From Allomyces macrogynus ATCC 38327 (Eukaryota > Blastocladiomycota > Blastocladiomycetes > Blastocladiales > Blastocladiaceae): a DNA stretch of 33,571 bases. The translations under genes were made by a program, and so were the position numbers. Below are positions 1 through 12,519 of the stretch, piece by piece. Each line of letters opens with the position of its first letter. Positions within the stretch are counted from its first letter, which is position 1. Location of the stretch: assembly GCA_000151295.1 (NCBI GenBank), contig GG745350.1:594158-627728 (forward strand), given 5' to 3'. The notes under the pieces are model-generated. The model ran no database searches, was not told the origin of the DNA, and worked only from the letters and a program-made list of their open reading frames with translations.

Positions 1-257
1 ATCCTGAACGTGGAGAAATGACGAGGGTGCCCCCGAGGCGCACCGACTGCAGCAGTCGATCAAGAGGTCGCGCGTCTCCTTGGCGCACGAAATGTCGTCG
101 GGCAGCATCTCGTTGACGAGCTTCGTCACAGTCGCTAAACCAGGCGGTTTAGTATCAGTCTCGACGCCGTCTCCGCGAGCAAGCGACGTGCGAAGTACAA
201 ACCCTTGGGGAGCGACAGGTCCTCGTCGATTCCGCCGGCCAAATCGCTTGAAGACAT
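1..257 (-). CDS. DR1: DR1 / NC2-beta histone-fold repressor subunit, partial (3' part outside window)
   Basis: NC2-beta pairs with NC2-alpha (DRAP1) through a histone fold, binds TBP on promoters and blocks TFIIA/TFIIB entry. Exon 1 runs 257 to 203 and begins MSSSDLAGGIDEDLSLPK. A 68-nt intron (202 to 135, GT...TTTAG) follows. Exon 2 (134 to 48) reads ATVTKLVNEMLPDDISCA then KETRDLLIDCC. This matches the start of Dr1 proteins: an acidic DDDL-[ST]-[IL]-P-[KR]-A opening, then the first helix and loop of the fold up to the NCC-T-E-F segment. A second donor at 47 puts the rest (the E-F-I-H-L helix and the Gln-rich tail) beyond the left edge. The exact second donor is less certain than the first intron. 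The gene diverges from the thiolase at 929. Confidence 0.85.
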
Positions 258-928
258 GCTATTGCAACGTTGACGAGCGCAAAATCGGGTCGTGAATCAT
301 CACTATCACGAGCTCAAACGGCGCTGGTGGCAATCTCCACGGTCGTGCGTCGGGCCGGCCCAGGACCCCGTTTGGTCTCGAGGTGCCGACAAACGGACAT
401 TCTGAAAAGAATGCGCAGCTGGTCGACTCGTCAAAGTGATAAATATGTGTTGCAATCGGTTTTGCTGAACTGGTCGAGTTGGTTTTGCAGTCGTCGTGGG
501 CGGCGCTGAGACAGGGCGGCGCTGAGACAGGGCGGCGGCACGCGAGCACAGTGCAGGAAGGCTCAGTGAGGCAGACTGTCGTGGTCCACGCCCGTTATTG
601 TGTCGTTGGCAGCCATGGTGGAGGCGGGAGGGCCGTTAGGTATTTATGGCATCGAGGAGGAAGTCGTTGGCTGGCCTGAGCTGGCGCGATGGTGGTGCGG
701 TGGAATTTTGGGCAGGGACGACCATCAGAACACATGGCCTTGTGAAGAGAGCACGATGTCTGTGGCATCTCAGTCTCAGTGACCTCACCGCTCCTATTTC
801 ACCCGTCACTGTCCGGAAATTTCCTGCCCCAAGGCTTGGTCGGACTCAGCCGTGGGCCAGCTCATTGTGCTCTCTCTCCCCACCCATTTTGCACCAACTG
901 TCAACAACTCGGCGAGCCATCCAGCACC
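258..928. promoter_or_regulatory. Shared upstream region of DR1 (minus) and thiolase (plus)
   Basis: This 671-bp gap separates two divergent start codons, so it must hold both promoters. Its open frames show no family resemblance and are unlikely to code. AT-rich patches such as ATAAATATG near 440 and TATTTATGG near 640 could be core promoter elements, but nothing decides this. A 16-nt tandem repeat lies at 501 to 532. Confidence 0.5.
501..532. repeat. Tandem repeat, 16 nt x 2
   Basis: Two perfect head-to-tail copies of CGGCGCTGAGACAGGG (501-516 and 517-532), followed by a further CGGCGG. It sits between the two divergent genes and has no recognised role. Confidence 0.85.
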
Positions 929-2429
<1,501 letters not shown>

Positions 2430-2930
2430 ATATACCTGCCTTCCTCCTCTCTCCTCCCGGAAATACATACGTAGCCTTGTAAGCATATTTTTCTTTGCTT
2501 CTAATCCGCCACGCGGCAGTGCACGACCTGTTGGTCAGGTCCGGCGTTGTCGTCGGGTGTGGGCCCGTAAGGATGCTGCTCGGGACACAGAAAGAAGGCT
2601 CCGTGCTAAGAGCGTGAAATTTGAGCGCGCTTTGATGCGTTCGGACGCGCTGCGTGGTGCTGTTGCAGTAGCAAGTCAAATCGGCCTGCCAACACCTGCC
2701 AGCTGTCCAACAAGTCGCCTTTACACGTCCAGCTTGCTGCAGTGCCGACACCGACACCAGCGACTTCAACAACCAACACGACGACTACCCGCAACACGAC
2801 CGCTGCGACCGTCAGCAATTCGACTGCCCACGTGGTGATCTCAGGCAGCTGTTTCCCGCGCGCACCAACGGTGCAAGGTCAACCGTGATCAGCTTGACCT
2901 GACCCGGCTCAGGGAACTACTGCCATTACC
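2430..2930. other. Intergenic region, thiolase 3' end to YPP1 start
   Basis: About 500 bp between two plus-strand genes. It should contain the thiolase terminator and the YPP1 promoter. Open frames on both strands show no recognisable family and have composition unlike the flanking exons. No further feature is visible. Confidence 0.5.
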
Positions 2931-5900
2931 ATGACGACTAACCCGGCCGTGGCCAAAGTCGCGCGCGTCGAGGCCGACATTGCCACGGCGCGCCTACGTG
3001 GTGACTATGCCTCGGTCATGCCGCCGCTGCTCAAGAAATGGCGCAAGCTCATGGGCTCGCAGTCGACCATTCTTGACGATGTCGTTCAAGCCGAGGCGCT
3101 CCTCTACTCGCTGACCGTACCCACATCAACGGCCGCTTCGGTCGTGAGTGCCGGCCCGCTCCCGTCCAGCGCGCCCGGGTCGCTCGTATCCGGCACGACG
3201 CAAGTCATCAACACGACCGCGCCCATACTCGCGTGGAGGTGGTCCTGGTCTGAACCAGCACCACAGGCCGCGAATACGCTCGCCGAGCCCGGTCCGAGCC
3301 CAAAAGCCGCGGCCATTCTCGACGACGCGGCCGCGCTCGTCTCGCGCGCATACGCGACGCTGCTCGAAAACCACCAGGTCGCTGACCGCGCGTCGGTCGC
3401 AAAAGACACGTTGCCGAAACCCGAGCGCGACTTGCCGGCACCACCACTGACGGATTCGGCGCGTGCCGACCTCAAGACGCTCATGGGCTCGTCGCAGCTT
3501 TACCTCGAGATTGTCGCGCTCAAGGCGCACATCTTGCACCTGCGCGGGGCGCGGACCGCGTGTTTGCGCGTCTTGACGAACGAGCTCGAACTTCCGCCGA
3601 GCTCGACGGTTGCCGACTATGCGCTGCAGCTGCGCGGCATGGGGATCGTGTACCTGATCAAGGCAATCGTCTTGAAAGCTGACTGTTTGCACGCCGAGGC
3701 CATGGCGCCCACGGCTTCATCGGAAGACCGCGTCCTCCCTTCGACCGATGCGTGCGTCGTCGAGCGCGATGCGTGCCTGCGCTTCCTCCTTCACCTGTTC
3801 CCATCGACCCCGGTCCCAAGCAGCGGCGGCGACCCGTTCAACGACGTGTCGATCCCGCTGCCGTCGGCAGGCCAGTGGCTCCCGTTTGGCGCGCCCGTCG
3901 AACCGTCACTGCTCGCTTCGGCGCACTGGCACGATGTCCTCGCGCAGGGCCTGTTCATGGGCACCATGACTTGGCTACAGGCGTGGATGGAGCGGATCGT
4001 GCACGACCGCGAAGCGAGTTCGCCGACGTCGGCAGCATCCGCTGCCGCGGCCACCGGATCAAGCACTGTCTCGCTGATCGCGTCGCTCCCGTTCCCGGCA
4101 CTCACGTTCCAGACCCTCGATTTCGTCCGCGCCTACTTTGCCGCGATCCCCGCAGCGAACCGCGCCGACGCGCCGCAGTCCATCTTGCTCGCGCAATGGG
4201 CGATCCGATTCCTCGTCATCTGGTCGAACGTGGTCCTGCAAATCACGACCGGACAGAGTCCCGGCACCGGCGGTGGCTTACCCGCGAATGTGTTCAGCGC
4301 ATTGCCCAACACGCTCTACGTTGACTATGTCCCGCTGACGACCGCAACGGTCGGGCCCACGTCGAGCGGTGCCGGTTCCGGGAATTTAGGCGGTTACTTG
4401 GCCAACAGTCTGCTCGAGGAACTCGAGAGTTTGTTTGCCGCGTGGTACGGCGCGATTGTCGCCGTCTGCCCGTTCCCGCGCGCCAAGATCACGGATTTGC
4501 CTCCGCCGCATGTGAACAAGCTCATGGAGGAGCTCGCGGCCACGCTCGAGTGGAGTGATGGGATGACGGCGATCAAGCCGTCGTCGATTCGGGTTCGTTT
4601 GGTCTCGCTGTCCGTCCTTTCTTGTGCGCTCAATTGACCATACATTATCGTCTAGCTGCTCGAAAACACGCTGAGCCACACGTTCCACTCGCTCCTGTGT
4701 CTGCGCGTCTTGTCGATGACGCATTTCAGTACCGGCGGCGTGCCCATGGGCCTGACCTTGCTGCGCCGGTACATGGAAATCGCCAAGGAACAGTTTCTCG
4801 ACCCGGATATGCGCGTCTACGAGCCGCTCATGTTCCCGCAGCGGCACGCGCTCCTCGTCCAGCTCTACGACGCGATTGGGCTCGCACGCGACTCGATGTT
4901 TGTGCACCGGTGCGACTCGGTCGACGATTATGCGGCGTTGCTCGTGGACGGGTCGCAGAAATTGGCCGAGTGCAATGAGGTACCGCGCTTTGCAGGTTGA
5001 TGTTCGCCGTTGTGGCTCAGACGACTGATACTGGTTGGGGTGCGCTAGTTGGATCAAGCGCTCGACATTGCACGACATGCTCGGACACTCGTCGACTTCA
5101 AGCCAGCGCCGTCGTGGAAGGTGGTGTGCCGAATCTACGACAACTTGGCGACGCTCCTCGGCCTGTCGGCGCTGAAATGTACTTACGTCCTATGCTCTCT
5201 TCGCATTACGATTTCAGCGTCTCACCTCAATTGGCACTCATTTCCAGGCTTCCACGCGCCGAAGCGGCAAGCGATGCAAGACGAGGCCGTCGCGCTGTTG
5301 CAGCAGTCGTACGCGCTCGACACCAAGTCCTACCGGATGCACTACCAGCTCGCCTTGATCTACGCCGACCGCAGTCAGATCCCGCAGGCCAAGGCACAGG
5401 TCAAGCTCGCGCTCAAGAGCAACCGCGCGCATATTCCCGCGTGGCACCTGCTCGTCCTGCTCCTGACGGCCTCGTCGGACCTCGAGGGTGCCATCAAACT
5501 CGCGGAACTCGGCGTGCGCGAATGCGTCATGCACCACGTGCCCGCGATCGCCACGATCAACGTCGCCAATAACGAGGATGACGCCGGGCTCGTCGTCGGT
5601 GCGGGTACCACGAATGCTGCGGCGACGCGACTGCGGTCGGTCACGTTCGACCACCTCGCCGCGCTCGCGCGCGACCAGCAGCTCAACCAGACGTGGTCGC
5701 CCGCCGAGTACGACGAGCTCGTGTCGGCCCTGATTGATTTGAAGTTGACCCAGTCGCGCATTCTCGAGCGCGTGCGTGGGACCGAGGCCGCGGTTGCGGT
5801 CGTCCAGGAACTGTTCCGCTGGTACAAGCTCCTGTTTGACGAGGACGTGCTCGTGCAGGATATGAGCCGGCTGCGGTCCGAGTCGGTGCGGTCGACCACG

Positions 5901-7029
5901 TCCGGGTGGTCCCTGTCGACCATGGCCGCGGGCGGGTCGCCATTGTCGGGCGCCGTGCACGTGCGGCTCAAGCAGCGTCGGAAGCGCACGATGTTGACCG
6001 CCGCGCTGCTCAACGGTGCCGAGGCCGTCCCCGGTGGCGAAGACGCGCCGGACGTGCCGGGAAATGTGCGCCCGTCGTTTGCGACCAATACCGCGTCGGG
6101 GACCAACACGCCTGTCCTGCGGCGGTCGCTCGAGAGCAATCCAGCGCTCGCGGCCGTTGGCAACGACAGACCGCGGAATGACTCGTCCACGTCGTTGTCG
6201 TCCCTGCCGTCGGAAGGTGGGGAAGGGTCACTCTCGGGCGCGCTCCTGTCGACTCGACGCGCACATATTCTCGCGCGCCTGTGGCTCCGACTCGGGCAGA
6301 TTTTTGGCGGCGCGGGACAGCTCGCTGAGGCGCGCAAAGCACTGCGCGAGGCCGAGGCGTTGATTCCGGGCCACACGCCCGCGACGTCCCCGACGGCGTC
6401 GAGTTCCGGCGGCGGCGGTGTTCTCTCACCCGGGCGCGGGACCGCGTCACCGATCCCCGGCACGTCGCCGCGCATCCAGGGTTTGGCAGCGCCGCTGAAT
6501 GGTGCCGCAACCGCTGCTGCGCACCCGGTCATGGGCCAGCCACGGTCGGCGATGGCCGTGGCGTTTGCGAATATGGGACCCGATTCGTTGCAGGACCATG
6601 TGTGGTGCGAGCTCGCGGCGCTTCAGTACGCGACGGGGAGTACCGACCAGGCGATGACGCTATGGCACCGCACGCTCGCAAATAGCCCGCAGCATGTGGA
6701 TGCGTTGCTCGGGCTCGCCAAGGCGCATTTCGAGAATGGTCGGTCGCATGAGGCCGAGCTCATCTTGGACGATTTGTGCCAGCATAGTGGGTACAAGTCA
6801 GTCGATGCGTGGTGCGTTTTGTCTGCGTTGGGATGCCGCTGCGATATCCAAGAACAGAAACTGACTGTTTGCTCGTGACGCTAGGTACTACTATGGCAAG
6901 ATTTGCAAGGAGCAGGGCAAGCACGACCTCGCGCTCAAGTCGTTCCGCACGGCGCTCGACCTCGAGCGGATCGAACCGATCCAGCCGTACTCGGACCTGC
7001 CGAGGTTGAGTCTCGTCACGATGCTCTGA
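2931..7029 (+). CDS. YPP1: TPR protein of the TTC7/Ypp1 family (PI4-kinase III alpha complex subunit)
   Basis: TTC7/Ypp1 bridges the PI4-kinase Stt4/PI4KA to the palmitoylated anchor Efr3 at the plasma membrane, so the complex makes PI4P there. Exons are 2931-4592, 4656-4979, 5049-5178, 5248-6811 and 6885-7029, giving 1274 aa; introns are 63, 69, 69 and 73 nt. The N-terminus (EADIATARLRGDYASVMPPL) is helical. TPR helices are clear in exon 4, for example the repeats around YQLALIYADRSQIPQAKAQV and AWHLLVLLLTASSDLEGAI, and in the last part (ALQYATGSTDQAMTLW, LLGLAKAHFENGRSHEAELI). The C-terminal segment FRTALDLERIEPIQPYSDLPR matches the family's end (ALELE...PxLPFSxIPR). It is longer than animal TTC7 because of Ser/Thr/Pro/Gly-rich inserts around 6000-6580. 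The assignment rests on this C-terminal signature and the TPR order. Confidence 0.82.
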
Positions 7030-7463
7030 TTTCTTTCCTTCACGGATCGTGGAGGGCTGATCTTGCCGTCTTTCGTCTTTTTGTTTGTGATTTGTTTTCG
7101 TGTTCGTTGTTGCTGAACTCGCCGCTGTTTTCCCGCAACCAATTTTCGAACCCTCCCCTTTTCCGCTCGGATCGCGCTGTAATCGGACCCGCGTTGCTCT
7201 CGCTTGCGTTGGTTGGATATGGTCTTGGACGTGATGGCCGAACAGAGGGAAGCATTCAAGGAAGGGGGCCAAGGAGACCGTAAACCTAACCCATCACCAT
7301 CTCACCCTGGACATTGGCCGGCAACCTGCATGTGAGATCACCTGTCTCCCGTAAACACCTCCACCGCGCGCTCAGACGCCAGAGGCTCGCACGTTCGCCG
7401 AAGTCATCCACGACGACCACAGCACCCGCCCGTTCGCCGCCGCCCGCGACTTGCTGCAACACC
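7030..7463. other. YPP1 3' end and ATP synthase e upstream region
   Basis: This 434-bp stretch has a T-rich part just after the YPP1 stop, probably 3' UTR, and a leader for the next gene. The leader holds an ATG at 7219 that opens a 38-codon frame ending at TGA 7333-7335, ahead of the main ATG at 7464. The frame's last codons, ATG-TGA at 7330-7335, are also a minimal start-stop pair. Whether these lie in the transcript is unknown. Confidence 0.4.
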
Positions 7464-7799
7464 ATGTCCGCCCCCGCCGCTGCCGCTGCCGCCACCGCCA
7501 CGACCTCGCCCGTCTTCCGGTCGTGGCTCCTGTGGTCGGCGCTCGGCGCCGGCGCCGCCTACGGCTTCTTCCGCGACGCCTCGCTCAAGTCGGCTGCCGC
7601 GCACAAGCACGCCGTCGAGACCAAGGACCGCGAGATCGCGCATTTCAACGCGGCGCGTGCCGCTTACGCCGCGCAGAAGGCCGCCGAGGCTAACAAGGGC
7701 GCGCCGGCGACGGGCATCGTCTCGGACCCGGACTCGCCCGACTTTGACCTCGAGAAGGTGATCCTGCATTACGCTGGCGAGACCGAGGCGAAGCACTAA
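7464..7799 (+). CDS. TIM11: Mitochondrial F1Fo ATP synthase subunit e
   Basis: Subunit e is a small inner-membrane Fo subunit, not needed for catalysis but needed to dimerise ATP synthase and curve cristae. The intronless frame gives 111 aa. A short Ala/Thr-rich lead is followed by WSALGAGAAYGFF, the single membrane segment with the family GxxxG dimer motif (GAAYG). A charged coiled stretch follows (HAVETKDREIAHFNAARAAY). The C-terminal block TGIVSDPDSPDFDLEKVI matches the fungal subunit e ending (DPEDPxFDLE). The start is the ATG preceding SAPAAAAA; no upstream in-frame ATG is seen. Its length is close to fungal homologues and longer than animal ones (about 70 aa). Confidence 0.85.
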   Translation: MSAPAAAAAATATTSPVFRSWLLWSALGAGAAYGFFRDASLKSAAAHKHAVETKDREIAHFNAARAAYAAQKAAEANKGAPATGIVSDPDSPDFDLEKVILHYAGETEAKH

Positions 7800-8506
7800 G
7801 TCGCCGTCGTCGTCCGTCGCGTGCCGTGTGGAGGGAGGTGGGCTGTGGGGGCTCTGTCCGGCACGATGGCGCGCGGATGGATTATGCGGGTGATGTGCGT
7901 GGTGGCGAGGCCTTTTTGACCGCTTGCGTTTGATTGAGGTATGGTGGATGGGACGCTGGCCCACGACGCGATCGCTGCGCCGTGATTGCATCTTGCATGT
8001 GCAGAGACTGACGTGCTGTTGCCGACTCTTCACAGAAATCGCCACCGCCGCCGCTGCCGCATTGTTCCGCTCGTCGTCGTCGTACCCCGATCCGTAGCAT
8101 TGTCATTATAGTACCCTTTGATCGTTTGGTCCTGGTTGCCATGATCGGTTGGTTGAATGTGATGATCCACGTGTGCTCGCCGGACGCCATGAGCTCCGTC
8201 ATCACCCAAATGAGAATCCTTTGCGTGAAACGGCTTCTTCACATCGCGACCATCGATCGATCGCCTGGGAGCGAACGAAACGGTCTGATCGAACGCTCTG
8301 ACGCTCAGGGACCACGCCTGAATCAACGCGGATCCAAAGAACACAAAGATGTCGCAGCCAAGCTGAATTTACCAAATGTGCACCACAAAACAGATCAGAA
8401 CCGAACACGAAGCAGCAAAGAAAGCCCAACCAAATTTCAAAAAACTAGACACCCCGTTTTGCGCGACCTCCCGAGCACACGCCCACCGACCCGTCGACTC
8501 CACATC
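7800..8506. other. Convergent 3' intergenic region between ATP synthase e and PES1
   Basis: About 700 bp between two genes that point at each other. Open frames exist on the minus strand around 8030-8430, with a short hydrophobic stretch, but they are broken and match no family I know. The simplest reading is two long 3' UTRs and terminators. Confidence 0.45.
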
Positions 8507-10648
8507 TTACTGAGTCCGTGCCTTCTTGGCCTTCTTGGCCTCCTTAGGGCCCGAACCCGTCGTCGCGGCCGGTGCTGCCTTGTCGCTCTTGGCCGCCGAG
8601 ATCATGGCCTTCTTGCGCTTGAGGTTCTTGATCTCGTCCTGCTTCTTCTGCTCGGTGCGCTTGATGGCCTCAAACAGCTTCTTGTCCTTGTTCGACATCA
8701 TCAGCTTGGCCATGACTAACCGGTCGGCCTCCTCCTGCGCGACCTTGGCCTTGGCCTTTTGCGCGGCGGTCAGCTTCTTGGTGGCGGGCGCCGCGGCGAG
8801 CTTCTTGGCGTTCTTGGGCTCCTCGACCTCCATCGCGTCCTCGTCGTCGTCTTCCGAGTCGGCCTCGTCCTCTTCCTCGTCCTCGTCCTCATCCTCCTCG
8901 TCCGAATCAGCGAGCGCCGCGTCCTCTTCGACCATCTCGTGCGCGTCCACCTCCTCGTCATCCGACAACGTCGGGTTATACTCGAGCGGCGACGCCTCGT
9001 CGACAAACGGCGACAAGTGCGGCGGCAACGAATCGCCCGGCGCGTACCCCGTCCCGTGCTCGGTGCCTGCGACGAGCAACAACTTACCAGCATTCACACA
9101 ATCAAACACCCACTGCGGCTGGACAAACACGCGCCGCGGCAAGTTGGCCACACTTTCCGGCAAACTCGGCCGATCGACCAAGTGATGCGTGATCCGCGGA
9201 TCGTCCGCGGCCACGGGGGACCCAGCACCGAGCACCGCGTCCCACCCGACCGTTGCGCCAAACGCGCGCAGGACAAACTCGACGGCCGACCGCGGCACTT
9301 CGCGCGAAATGTAGAAGACGAGGTTCGAAAACAGCGACTGCTTCGAGGACAACGTGCGCGACAACGCCGAGTAGGTCACGAGCGGCTTCGAGTGGATATC
9401 GCCCTCCTCGCCAGCAGCGGCACCGTCCGCGTCCATGGCCTCATCGAAGTCCTCGGCGACGGGCTCGTCGGCGTCGTCTGCAGCGGGGCTGGCTTCGGCC
9501 ATGGTCACGTCGGCATCATCGCTGGTGTCCTTGATCGACGCGATCTTCGACTTGAGCGACTTGAGGCGCTTCTTGTCTTCGGCTGTCAACTTGGGCGCAT
9601 TTGCGGCTTGCACCACCGCCGCTGGTGCCGCGGCGTCCTTGGCATCGCCCGCGCTCTCGAGCGTCAACGCGTCCAACCCTGCGGCACCGGCGTCCTTGGC
9701 GGCATCGAGCGCCGGCGGGTACTTGAGGTTCAGTTCCGAGTAGAGCCGGAACATGACGAAGCCGAGCAGCGTGTCGTAAAGCTGCAGGAACGTGTGCATG
9801 ACCTTGAAATCCACGTCGGTCGGCACTGTTTGCGAGAATTGGTGCGGCACGATCCAGGTGATGGGTTGACCCTTGATCTCCACCTGGTAGTAAATGCCCT
9901 TGATGGAGATGAAGGTCTTGCGCAGGCACCGCGATTGGATAACGTAGTGCAGGAACTCGGCCGACTTACGCTGGCAAGACTCGATCAGGTCTTTTTTCAA
10001 AACGTTGGTCGAGGGCATGGTCGCGAAGAGAAAGATCATGGAAAGGGCGTCGTCGAGGTCACGCAGGGCGTCGGTGAAGGTCGGGTACCTGTTCCGGTGG
10101 GAAGGAATGAGGAACAGGTCCCCGTTCAGCGGCAAGGATGAACGGCAAACGTACCGCTCGCGAATCAAATGGTCAAACGTGAAGACGGGCTTGTTCTCCT
10201 CGAGTGCCTCGGCCGTCGACCACTGGCGCTTGGTCAAGAGCCGCGCCATCTTGCGCGCAAAGATCTTCCATTCGCGGAACTTGGCGAGCAGCGGCTCGTG
10301 CAGCAAGTACTGAATGTCCTTGCGGTAGTACCATGTCGTTGGCGCCGTCGACCCCTTGTTGACCTTTTTCTTGTTGGCGGGCTCGCGCGGGTAGATGCCC
10401 TTGAGAATGCACAGACGACTACGAGTGTGGTATCCCGAGCGTCAGCGATGCGTGCTCGCGGTTGAACGGAACACCAGCGCGGCGCTGCATTCGCTCCACC
10501 CAATGGGTGCGGCCAGCCGTGCGTCGTGAAATGCCGAGAATACTGACCGGAAGTCCTTGAGCGAGATTTGCAGCTTCTTAAGCGCCTGGCGGCGGCTGAT
10601 GTAGTTCTTGACGGCGCCCGTCGTGCCCTTCTTCTTGATCTTGCCCAT
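8507..10648 (-). CDS. NOP7: Pescadillo homologue (PES1/Nop7), 60S ribosome biogenesis factor
   Basis: Nop7/PES1 works in the nucleolus with Erb1/BOP1 and Ytm1/WDR12 (PeBoW complex) in maturation of 27S pre-rRNA and the 60S subunit. Exons are 10648-10548, 10418-10155 and 10088-8507, giving 648 aa. The start MGKIKKKGTTGAVKNYISR is the classic family opening. The Pescadillo N-domain continues through RRLCILKGIYPREP and YPTFTDALRDLDDALSMI. A single BRCT domain lies at about 368-462, with FVQPQWVFDCVN as its conserved Trp helix. A strongly acidic stretch (about 490-545) and a Lys-rich tail ending KKAKKARTQ follow. Intron 2 (66 nt) is a multiple of three without stops; removing it restores the conserved I-R-E-R-Y-P-T-F. 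The gene diverges from the carrier-like gene at 11037. Confidence 0.97.
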
Positions 10649-11036
10649 GGTTGCAGCGGTGTAGGGGTTCGAATTGGTCGTCGACTGGCCAAGCTGGTCC
10701 GGTGGTGCAGGGTCGTCTGGATGGTGGTGCTGGTGGTGTGCTGGCGCGGGCTGGCGAGCACAGGGAGAATGCGTCCTGGTCAGGTGCATAGACGTGACCC
10801 GTCGTTGCCCACAGTTTGACGTGGTTGAGGACACGACGTAATGGACACGTGACCGTGATCTGCGCCACCTTGAGGCCGACATCACCGCTGTTGTTGGCCA
10901 AACAGCGACCAGCCTGTCCTCCGCACCATCCGTACCGTCTGCGATCTCTTCGACCAGTTCGCAGAGAACGAACGAGCACGGCGCCCCGGTCCGCCGCGAC
11001 GCCCCGCAACTACCTGCACCGCCGCGCCCGCGCACC
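10649..11036. promoter_or_regulatory. Shared promoter region of NOP7 (minus) and SLC25-like gene (plus)
   Basis: A 388-bp gap between two divergent start codons. No TATA box or known operator stands out. Both 5' UTRs must fit here. Confidence 0.5.
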
Positions 11037-12420
11037 ATGGCGCTCGACTCGTGGGTGCTCGAGCCACAGCCGCATCACGGCACACCGCCACGTTCACGCA
11101 CCGCCACAGCCGCCTTGCACCACACCGACGACGACATGGAACGGACCCACCATGACCATGGCGACGAAAGCGACCCACTGCACTCGGCCGATGAGCTCGA
11201 CGACGATCCCGCCACACGCACCTGGGAACGCCAAAAACGACTCGCCGATGCGCAGCAGAACATTTTGTCGGATCTCGGGCTGTCGTATGCGAGCGACGCG
11301 CCAGGTACTCTCGTGATCCGCACCGAGAGATTGTGCTGGGGTCGTGGTTGTTCGAATGGTGGTTGAGCTGACCAGCGCGACTAGACGATGTCCCGCCCAC
11401 GCCGGTCCCGCTTGCACGCACACTGCAAAGTATGACCTTGTTCGCGCACGATCTGGGTCTGTGGCCGCTCGATACGATGCGGCTCCGCGTCACGGTGTGG
11501 CAGCAGGTGCGTCGTGATGAGTTGGCTGGGCGTACTTTGTTCGATCATGTGTTAACGCCCGCGTACTCAATCCACAGCCTTCACTCATGACCATCATCCG
11601 GTCTGGCCGAATTGCCGAAGAGGGCCCCGGGTACCCGTGGGCTGGGTACCTCGAATCCATGCTCCTCCCCATCGCTGCGCGCGGCGTGCAACGCGCCGTC
11701 GACTCGCTCGTTCCTGCCGCCCTCAACCCCGCAACCGCGCAGCTGCCCAACCCCCAGTCCTCCCGCCGCGCCGCCCTCGCACGCCGACTCCAGCGTTACT
11801 TGGCTGCTGCCACGACCCTCGTCACAGACGTGGCCGTCAAATACATCGTCTTCCCGATCCGCCACGCGGCGCTGATGAGGCAAATCTCGCTCACGCCATG
11901 GTCGTTCCCGAGCGTCGTCGCGTACGGCCGGTACTTGGTCGCGCCATGGGCCACGTCCAACATGTTCAGTGCGCGCGTACCTGACGCGCACTTGTTTGTT
12001 GCGCATTCGGCGCTGGATGTGGTGGAGAGGTCCACGCAGGTCGCGGTGCGCGCATTGATGCGGCGTTACGTGACGCGCGGGAGGAGTAGTGCGAGCGGCG
12101 AGGACGGGGAGGTGGAGGAGGTGCCACTCTCGTACGCGCTGATGGAGGGGTTCATCCCGCGACTCGCGTCGCGGCTGATGGTGCATGGGCCGCGATGCGC
12201 ATTGTTGCGGCACCAACTGGGGCTCATGAGGCTCTCGCCGCTTCGACTGTACGCGGGGATTGAGCCGTTTGTGCTAGCCGAAATTTTATTGGTGCGTGTT
12301 ACTCGACTGACGGATTCGTTTGGATTGAATTGGCCAACTAACTCTCGACGACGTCCCACCCAGGACTGGTACCTCATCGAGCTTGTCGCTCAAGTCCAGA
12401 AACGCATCTCACGCCCATAG
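11037..12420 (+). CDS. Divergent SLC25 mitochondrial carrier-like protein (possibly Ugo1/SLC25A46 type)
   Basis: Exons are 11037-11304, 11385-11506, 11578-12291 and 12364-12420, giving 386 aa. The first 85 residues are polar and acidic, with no presequence. Then LGLWPLDTMRLRVTVW carries the carrier signature P-x-[DE]-x-x-[KR]-x-[KR], and EEGPGYPWAGYLESML fits the E-G-x4-[YW]-x-G loop that follows it in carriers. Later repeats are degenerate: VFPIRHAALMRQ has lost the acidic residue, and LRLYAGIEPFVLAEILLDWY resembles the last carrier helix pair. A long hydrophilic N-terminus plus degenerate repeats is typical of outer-membrane SLC25A46/Ugo1, which act in mitochondrial fusion and lipid handling rather than transport. 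That subfamily is inference. The last intron (72 nt) is stopless, so a version retaining it cannot be excluded. Confidence 0.5.
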
Positions 12421-12519
12421 CCCAAGCGCCGTCGAGCTGTATGTTCATTGTGTACCATACCCCGGAATGAGAAAATCAAGGAACGATAGTGTGCTATATT
12501 CTCCCCAGCCCGTTGACCA

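Noticed and set aside
80..900. Short plus- and minus-strand frames between DR1 and the thiolase.
   Set aside because: No family signature; those at 80-295 run antisense through DR1 exons and the others fall in the divergent promoter gap.
8030..8430. Minus-strand frames with a hydrophobic stretch between ATP synthase e and NOP7, considered as a small spliced gene.
   Set aside because: No splice combination gave a convincing protein, and the place suits the 3' UTRs of two convergent genes.
11507..11577. GTGATGA (box C-like) in intron 2 of the carrier-like gene, considered as an intronic C/D snoRNA.
   Set aside because: No CTGA box D and no terminal stem in the intron; the heptamer overlaps the donor region by chance.
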